Shown here piece by piece: positions 58,350 through 64,000 of a stretch of 64,000 nt of DNA. Numbering within the stretch: the stretch's first letter is position 1; every line of letters begins with the position of its first letter. Position numbers and translations under genes: made by a program. Below the pieces are notes generated by a model, which was not told the DNA's origin, did not search any database, and was given only the letters and a program-made list of their open reading frames with translations. Source of the stretch: Carnegiea gigantea (Eukaryota; Streptophyta; Magnoliopsida; Caryophyllales; Cactaceae); contig JAKOGI010000822.1 in the NCBI GenBank assembly GCA_029747015.1, positions 333,621 through 397,620 of the forward strand. Reading direction: 5' to 3'.

Positions 58350-61300
58350 CTAGTAGAAGTCTTCCTCTTCAGCGGTTGGTTTAGTGATTGGGATCGCCCA
58401 CCTTCCCAGATGGGCTGTGTAGTTTATGCAACGAACAACTCCCCTTCCGCTGGGTCCATCAGGAAAATCAATAACACTGACACTACCTTCATCAAGGTGA
58501 AATGACCCCATCCAATCTTGCGTCAAATTCAGGCAATGTCCCAGCAGAGCAATGTGGAGACTTGGATGTCCCACTGCAACAACTATCTTTTGTTGGTCAG
58601 ACGGATTAGATAATTCTTCCAACAAAATTTGCCACACTTTTCCTGCCTGATTCCAAAGATCCATTAAAACCCTACTTCCAAGTCCGGTTAGTTGAGGCGG
58701 AAAACTTGCATCAGCTATTGAAGCCTGTGAAAGAAACACAAAGCACAGAGACTGCTTTTAAGCACTTAAACCATAAGTTTAGCAGTCACTTATTTTTATT
58801 TTTTTTTGGGAGGGGGGGGGCGGCGGCCAGTTTTTAGGCATCTGAAAGAGTCGTCAATAATTTTCATCCATTTCTTTTGTTATATGGAGTAATAGAGAAT
58901 TTTCTGTGAAATAGGTTTAAAGACATTTGTAGTGCGTAAAATTCAATTGTATGTGTGTGCCTGCATTCATATAAACACAACACCCCCCCCCCGCCCCCCG
59001 GGGAAAAAAGGGGGGGAATTAGCCTTGTCGGTACTGGGGAAGGGCCCCTACTGATTATTTTTGGCATTGTTTGGGTAAGAACTGGGACTATGATCCACAC
59101 ATATGTGGTGCCCCTATCAAAAAAACCAAGTTTCTCCTAAAAAAAACCAACAAAACAAAACCTTTGGCCTCAAATGGGAAAAAATTGAACATAAAAATCG
59201 TGTGTACATAGTAGACCCATGAGATTATTATCACTCTTACTCATAGAAGGTAGCTAATGTTTTGGTGCCTCATAATTGACTTATATCACGAGGTTTTTCC
59301 TTCTTTTTTGTCATTACGAGGAAATTATAGTGCCCCAGTAAAAAAATTTCTTGGATCTGCCAGTCGCCCTCCCTCCCCCAAAAAACAACCTCACATGCAG
59401 CCTAAAATGGGATTCTGCTTTTCTTTTTTTTTTTCATTCTTTAATTTGTAGACGTTTTGTGGGGTTTTCCTCTTTTTTTTGGGGGGGGCGGGGGAGGGAA
59501 AGGGTACTGAACTTAACAAACTACGCAAAAAGTTGCTTTGCAAACAAACACTCTCATGAACTAGCCACTAAACTACTGTATGGGTAACAAGTGCTTACTT
59601 CTTTTGACTGGTCAAGCATGGTTTCCACATCAAGTTCCTGAATCTCTTTCACATCCACATAACGTGGCACACAATCAGCACCTAAACAATCTGCAGCTTC
59701 TTGAACCTGATAAAAGAATAGCATTCCAGTGGCTGCAAAATCTTGTATGCTACATGAGGGCTATTAGAATGACTATGAACAGGTAGAACTGCTTCAATAA
59801 ACCTTGTCAGCTTACCTGGGATATGATCTTGGCTGCCTCAACGGAGGCCTTCCTTTGGCTGCTGACTACTGTGTCCACCTTCAAGTCAAGCAGCAGCTCT
59901 GCTGTTTTCTGGGACTGTTTTCATTTTGGAAAAGAATAAATATATGAAATAGCAAGAATTAGCATAGTATAACAAAGATCATGAACAATGTGTGTTACCT
60001 GAATTATCCCAAGCATGTTCATTGGCCAATCCCCTGGATTCGAGATGCCAGCCTGTTGAATACACAACTTGGAGTTTCAGATGTAAAACATTTTTGCAAA
60101 GACCTGCAAAAAGTAATAAGAGAACTGGACACTTTTTAAATGGATCGCTATATAAAACACTAATCTCTCTACCATGCAGGTGCAACAGTAATCAAATGTG
60201 AAGTACACAATGTAACTTCTAATAAGATGTCCAATAATTTTTAACATATAATGAGTCTTACTTGTTTTTAAAAAATACATATAACACGAGAGCAAATGAA
60301 TTAATCTGCTTCCTCGTTTCATTAGCATTTATATCTAGCAACATTTTGTAACTAACAACGTGTGTTTCCGACCATGTCTTTACATGGCAGCAGCTCAGTT
60401 GATGATGTAACATTCTTATAAAGTTATGACCCAAAACTATGACTCCAGGATATGGATTTGGAAAGATACGGCTCGAAAGTCAAAACTAGGAAAACATCAT
60501 GTAAGAGCCCCTCTCTTTAATCCATTTCAAGTTGTGCTCACTCATCCCTCAAATGGATTCCAAGATCATATGTTTTTTTTAGTGCTTGTCATACCATTTA
60601 AGGTCAGTCAATAAGACAAAGACATTCCTATGAAGGTTCATAGCAAAATGGAGGTGACTATTAAAGTAATGCCATTAATTTGTCATGAATAAATGTATGA
60701 CCTATTAGGCTATTAGAAGCAACATTAAGGGAACTCAACTGAGAATTGGGGGAAACATTTTAAAGTTCTAATATCAAGACAGCTTTTGGGCAGCGCGAAA
60801 CATAATTGCACAACTTTCGACCAAAGGCACCACAAATTTTGGCCATATGCCCATATCTGATGTTAGAAAGCCATGAAGGGTTGATGCCAACAAGCTACTG
60901 AGTAAATGGATATTCAGGTAAAGGAACATGCTTTATTGAGGTAAACAGGGTGAAATTTTATGAGTTTAGACAAGATCCCCCCCCCCCCCCGGGGAGAAAC
61001 GGTTGGACACGTAATCTAACAATTTTTTGGAAGTGCATGTTAGATTTGATCCAGAACTCCTATGACTCTGCCATACAATCGCTACCACAGACTGTTAATT
61101 CATCCCCTGCGCCTTCTCAGGTTCAATATGACTACATATCTTGCCTGATAAACAGCCAGTTCATGAAAGGTTGCTTCAATCAACTCAAATCTGATTTACA
61201 CAAACTGCTAATCGTGACTGGGGAAGAATGCAGGGAAACATTCAATTGGCTACTTGCATACCTCTCTAGGGCTCTGTAAGGATCCATAACAAACAAGGAT

Positions 61301-61360
61301 AATGCGCTGACTTGTTTTCCGACCTCCAGAACTACCACCAGCAACAGGAGAATTAGGAGT
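58350..61360 (-). CDS. CA1P: 2-carboxy-D-arabinitol-1-phosphatase-like protein, C-terminal five exons (partial)
   Basis: Minus-strand exons at 61360-61262, 60052-59999, 59914-59816, 59706-59599 and 58724-58350 (stop TAG) are all in phase 0 with GT-AG borders, and together encode 246 residues without a stop. They start TPNSPVAGGSSGGRKTSQRI and end in an acidic tail EEEDFY. Characteristic stretches are VVAVGHPSLHIALLGHCLNL, DWMGSFHLDEGSVSVIDFPD and RCINYTAHLGRWAIP. This is the second phosphoglycerate-mutase-like half of a plastid-type protein whose relatives dephosphorylate 2-carboxy-D-arabinitol 1-phosphate, a Rubisco inhibitor. The catalytic RHG motif belongs to the first half, which would lie beyond the pararetrovirus. 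In this half the motif reads C-Y-G, so this domain is probably not catalytic. It is the only host gene with intact coding exons in the window. Whether the N-terminal exons survive cannot be seen. Confidence 0.9.
58795..59040. repeat. Homopolymer-rich intron segment
   Basis: Within the last intron: T-run then G-run at 58797-58820, and C-run, CCGCCCCCC and G-run at 58983-59015. Similar C-runs occur at 60977-60990 in the first visible intron. Likely length-polymorphic and assembly-error prone. Confidence 0.7.
60053..61261 (-). other. Long intron of the phosphatase-like gene
   Basis: A 1.2-kb intron with donor GTATG at 61261-61257 and acceptor AG at 60054-60053. No further exon is needed, since the flanking exons are in phase. 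No mobile element was recognised. Confidence 0.75.
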
Positions 61361-61509
61361 CTGCAACCGAAGCCAAGACATGGCACAAAGTTATAATAAT
61401 GGCCGAAAACCATAAGTACCAGAGAAGAAGAACAATTATACGCCAACTAACAAAGTTGCAACCAATTAGCGTCGTGGGAAGTATGTTAATGACACAGGCC
61501 AGGTTGTTA

Positions 61510-61636
<127 letters not shown>

Positions 61637-61794
61637 CATAACACTATATTTATTTTGTGTGTGTTGTGTGTGTGGTGTGTGTGGTGTGTGTATGTGAATG
61701 TGTGTGTGGGGTGGTGATATAATGTATTTTTTGTCAGTGTATTTTGTCGAAAGCTGCAAAAGAAAAGATTCGTTAGTACGAATGGCCTTTACTT

Positions 61795-61880
61795 TTGCCA
61801 AGGGCCAAATGACCCTTGCAGGCTCTTTTGTGTTATTTGGCTTTTGCATTTTGCCAAAGGTCATGTGACCTTTGCCAGCC
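61795..61880. promoter_or_regulatory. Two related palindromes downstream of the second viral ORF
   Basis: GCCAAAGGTCATGTGACCTTTG (61853-61875, near perfect palindrome) and GCCAAGGGCCAAATGACCCTTG (61797-61819, imperfect) share the same plan. They lie between the last viral ORF and the (TG)n block, where the virus family has its intergenic regulatory region. A regulatory role is inference. Confidence 0.4.
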
Positions 61881-61905
61881 TTTGTTTTAATAATAGATTT
61901 TTCCA

Positions 61906-62556
61906 TCATGAGAATTTGCTGTATTTGAGGAGAAAGTCGCATTGTAGGCCATTTGTAGTAGGGACCAAACAGGATGCTTCAAAATTAATTCCATATTTTA
62001 AAGAAATTAAAACATGCGAATAAGTTTGGTCAATAGGGCAAATGTGGAGGTCAGGGAAGATTTTTGAGACGAATCGGAAAATATGAGGCTCATAAGCGGT
62101 CCAATATTCAAAATGTTGATGGAAGTATTTACAGGTTTGTACGTAGCCTGTTGGCATAATAATGAGTACTGGGTGATGATTAAGGTCTTCAAGGAGAGCT
62201 CTATAGGCCTTAATAATTTTGAGATATTGATAAAAGGGAAGTTCCTTATTGACCAACCATTCATTGTAATCAATAAAAATGGCATATTCATTGTATCGAG
62301 GACCACAGAATGATGTGTAGAATAGTTCATAATCACGGAGATGAAACAGGAGAGGTTCATGTGGATAATTGTTGAGAGGGAAAGGTTCAAGGTCATTAAT
62401 GTGTGGCTTTATTTGTGAGGCATGAGAATGGATGATGGGAGGATCATCATAAGGTGGGAAACTTTTGTCAAGAGAAGAGAAAATAATGGTAGGAAGAATT
62501 AAAGGATCATCCATCATTTGTATTACTTTTCCTTTACTGCTACTGGAGGAGCTCAT
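61906..62556 (-). CDS. Second ORF of the endogenous pararetrovirus, function unknown
   Basis: ATG at 62556 lies inside the last codons of the polymerase ORF, in another frame. The open frame of 216 codons runs to the stop at 61906 and is uninterrupted. The product begins with a Ser-rich stretch followed by Lys, then a Pro-rich acidic segment, and then a Tyr/Phe/His-rich region. It lacks Cys-His knuckles, membrane segments or recognised enzyme motifs. Position downstream of polymerase matches the extra ORF of florendovirus-type elements, or formally the transactivator position of other caulimovirids, but no transactivator motif is visible. Function is not proposed. Confidence 0.65.
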   Translation of the reverse strand: MSSSSSSKGKVIQMMDDPLILPTIIFSSLDKSFPPYDDPPIIHSHASQIKPHINDLEPFPLNNYPHEPLLFHLRDYELFYTSFCGPRYNEYAIFIDYNEWLVNKELPFYQYLKIIKAYRALLEDLNHHPVLIIMPTGYVQTCKYFHQHFEYWTAYEPHIFRFVSKIFPDLHICPIDQTYSHVLISLKYGINFEASCLVPTTNGLQCDFLLKYSKFS

Positions 62557-64000
62557 CTTGCAGTCTGCAAAAGGAATTGTGTAACATTTTTCCCTGTAAG
62601 AATTCTCTTGTAAGGAAATCAGGTAAAGAATTAGTGTTTCCTTTGATAAATTCCATATCAAAATCAAAAGCTGAAAGGATTGCTTGCCAACGGGCAAAAA
62701 TTTGTTTTGACACCAGGTTTTTGACATCTTTTTGTAAAATCTCTTTTGCAGATTTGCAATCTATTCTGAGAAGAAATTTTTTGAAATACAAATCATCCTG
62801 AAATTTTGTAACACAGAGAACAATGGATAAAATTTCCTTTTTGATTGTAGAGTAATTTTTTTGTGCACCAATCCATAAACCTGAATGATATCTAACTAAT
62901 TGTTCTGGGTTATGCGATGATAATTTTTGTTTTGAAATGCCACCATAACCTATGTCAGATGCATCAGTTTCTACAATCATGTATGCAGAGGGATTGGGAA
63001 TATGCAGACATAGTAGGGCCTTAATGCGTTCCTTAATTTGTTTAACAATGGCAGTGTGCTCTTGTGACCAAGGCTGAGGCTTCTTCCTAAGCCTTCCATA
63101 AAGGGGAGCACATAAATGTTTTAAATGTGGAAAGAAATCTGATACGTAATTAAGACATCCTAAGAAGCGCTGTAATTGAGTTGTATCCTTGATTTCATCT
63201 GGAAATTTGTCAGCAAAGGCTAAGGATCTTTGAATAGGCTTAATGGTACCTTGATAAATATCATGCCCTAAAAACCGAATTTTTGTTTGGAATAAAATCA
63301 ATTTGGATGCAGAGAGTGCTAAACCATTTTTTTCAATGATGCGAAGAAAATGTTGCAGATGTTTAAAATGTTGATCAATGGATTGTGAAAATACCAAAAC
63401 ATCATCAATATAAACGATGATGTAATCTGTATATGGTGTAAAAATGTCATTCATTATATTTTGAAATTCAGATGGAGCATTTTTGAGACCAAATGGCATG
63501 ACATTCCATTCGTAATGCCCAAATGGAACTGTAAAAACAGTTTTGTATCTATCTGTCTCTTTAATTTGGATTTGCCAAAAGCCCGACTTCATGTCAAACT
63601 TAGAAAATAATTTTGCAGTATGAAGTCGATTTAGCAAATCTCTTTTGTTGAGAATGGGATAGCGAATCCACCGTAAAGCCTTGTTTAAAGGTTTATAATT
63701 AATAACTAGGCGAGGAACTCCTCGTTCCTTTTCAGCGGCTTTGTTGACATAAAAGGCTGCACAACTCCAAGGAGATTTGGAAGGGCGAATTAATTTTTTG
63801 TCGAGTAAAATCTGAATTTCTTTTTTACAATGTTCAAGAAGTTCATAATTCATTTGAGTGGGACGAGCCTTGGTAGGAATATTTCTCTCATCGAATCCAG
63901 GCTCATAAGGTAAAGAGATAATATGTTCCTGCCTTTCCCAGAAAGCATTGGGAAGATCCGCACAGACCTTTGCTTTGAAAACCTTTTCTAAATCAGAAAT
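62540..64000 (-). CDS. Reverse transcriptase-RNase H part of the pararetroviral polyprotein (partial, open to the window edge)
   Basis: The frame is open from the right edge to the stop at 62540-62542 (about 486 codons visible). It has the caulimovirid RT fingers-palm order, the catalytic box Y-I-D-D near position 63415, a thumb/connection, and an RNase H domain with its conserved acidic residues near 62960 and 62760. It ends in the LPDFLTREFLQ-type tail common to badna-, petu- and florendo-like polymerases. Upstream domains (movement protein, coat, protease) would lie beyond 64000. No stop or frameshift interrupts the visible part, which is unusual for an endogenous copy and suggests a fairly young integration. 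Infectivity cannot be judged from this fragment. Confidence 0.9.
   Translation of the reverse strand: MSDLEKVFKAKVCADLPNAFWERQEHIISLPYEPGFDERNIPTKARPTQMNYELLEHCKKEIQILLDKKLIRPSKSPWSCAAFYVNKAAEKERGVPRLVINYKPLNKALRWIRYPILNKRDLLNRLHTAKLFSKFDMKSGFWQIQIKETDRYKTVFTVPFGHYEWNVMPFGLKNAPSEFQNIMNDIFTPYTDYIIVYIDDVLVFSQSIDQHFKHLQHFLRIIEKNGLALSASKLILFQTKIRFLGHDIYQGTIKPIQRSLAFADKFPDEIKDTTQLQRFLGCLNYVSDFFPHLKHLCAPLYGRLRKKPQPWSQEHTAIVKQIKERIKALLCLHIPNPSAYMIVETDASDIGYGGISKQKLSSHNPEQLVRYHSGLWIGAQKNYSTIKKEILSIVLCVTKFQDDLYFKKFLLRIDCKSAKEILQKDVKNLVSKQIFARWQAILSAFDFDMEFIKGNTNSLPDFLTREFLQGKMLHNSFCRLQDELLQ

Larger units (their letters stand above)
61720..64000 (-). mobile_element. Endogenous pararetrovirus (Caulimoviridae, florendovirus-like), partial
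   Basis: Minus-strand sequence with a caulimovirid-type reverse transcriptase-RNase H polyprotein (62540 to beyond 64000), followed by a second ORF (62556-61906) overlapping its end by 17 bp. Two-ORF organisation with a downstream ORF of unknown function, and a location beside a TA microsatellite, both fit the florendovirus group known as endogenous copies in many angiosperms. The genus call is inference. There is no integrase domain in the visible part, as expected for this family. The left limit is near 61720-61750 and the right limit is outside the window. Confidence 0.85.

Noticed and set aside
61180..61446. 88-codon minus-strand frame covering the phosphatase exon
   Set aside because: Only the part 61360-61262 in the correct frame is exon; the rest reads into introns in another frame.

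Overview
This is a plant nuclear window, almost certainly a eudicot and AT-rich. It is built mostly of nested transposable elements, with one recognisable host gene. The plant assignment rests on a plant-type 2-carboxy-D-arabinitol-1-phosphatase-like gene with GT-AG introns, plant LTR-retrotransposon lineages (chromovirus, Athila-like, copia), a CACTA transposon, an Au-type SINE remnant and an endogenous caulimovirid. The genus cannot be fixed from sequence alone. No rRNA, tRNA or CRISPR array was seen.

Layout. 1-8411: minus-strand CACTA (En/Spm) element with decayed TNP2 and TNPA-like genes; its 5' terminus abuts a broken integrase. 8412-c.14630: minus-strand Athila-like Ty3/gypsy remnant (integrase, RNase H, RT, protease, gag) and its probable LTR. 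14640-18960: poorly resolved repeats, an LTR remnant and a recent 220-bp tandem duplication. 19477-33487: a Reina-like chromovirus (LTRs about 270 bp, TSD GAAAA, minus strand), whose integrase is split by an 8.9-kb Athila-type element without polymerase (20661-29555, TSD GCCAG, plus strand). 33493-43460: gene-free DNA with a SINE, a PIF/Tourist-like element, a three-level nest of hAT, Mutator-like and MITE insertions, an old tandem duplication and long TA microsatellites. 43460-52085: a decayed plus-strand copia element split by a young gag-only LTR retrotransposon (46141-51964, TSD GAAAG, LTRs about 1% diverged). 52349-c.57381: a minus-strand copia element. 58350-61360: five 3' exons of the phosphatase-like gene on the minus strand, all in phase. 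61515-61631: (TA)n. 61640-64000: an endogenous pararetrovirus on the minus strand, continuing past the right edge.

Insertion order can be read from intact target-site duplications. Removing each element restores the interrupted reading frame or repeat. The most notable items are the young gag-only element (TR-GAG type), the polymerase-less Athila-type element that keeps an ATHILA ORF-1-like gene, and the pararetrovirus with an overlapping second ORF of unknown function lying beside a TA microsatellite within or next to the phosphatase gene. Nothing here looks like a wholly unprecedented system; the value lies in the exact nesting and the non-autonomous architectures.
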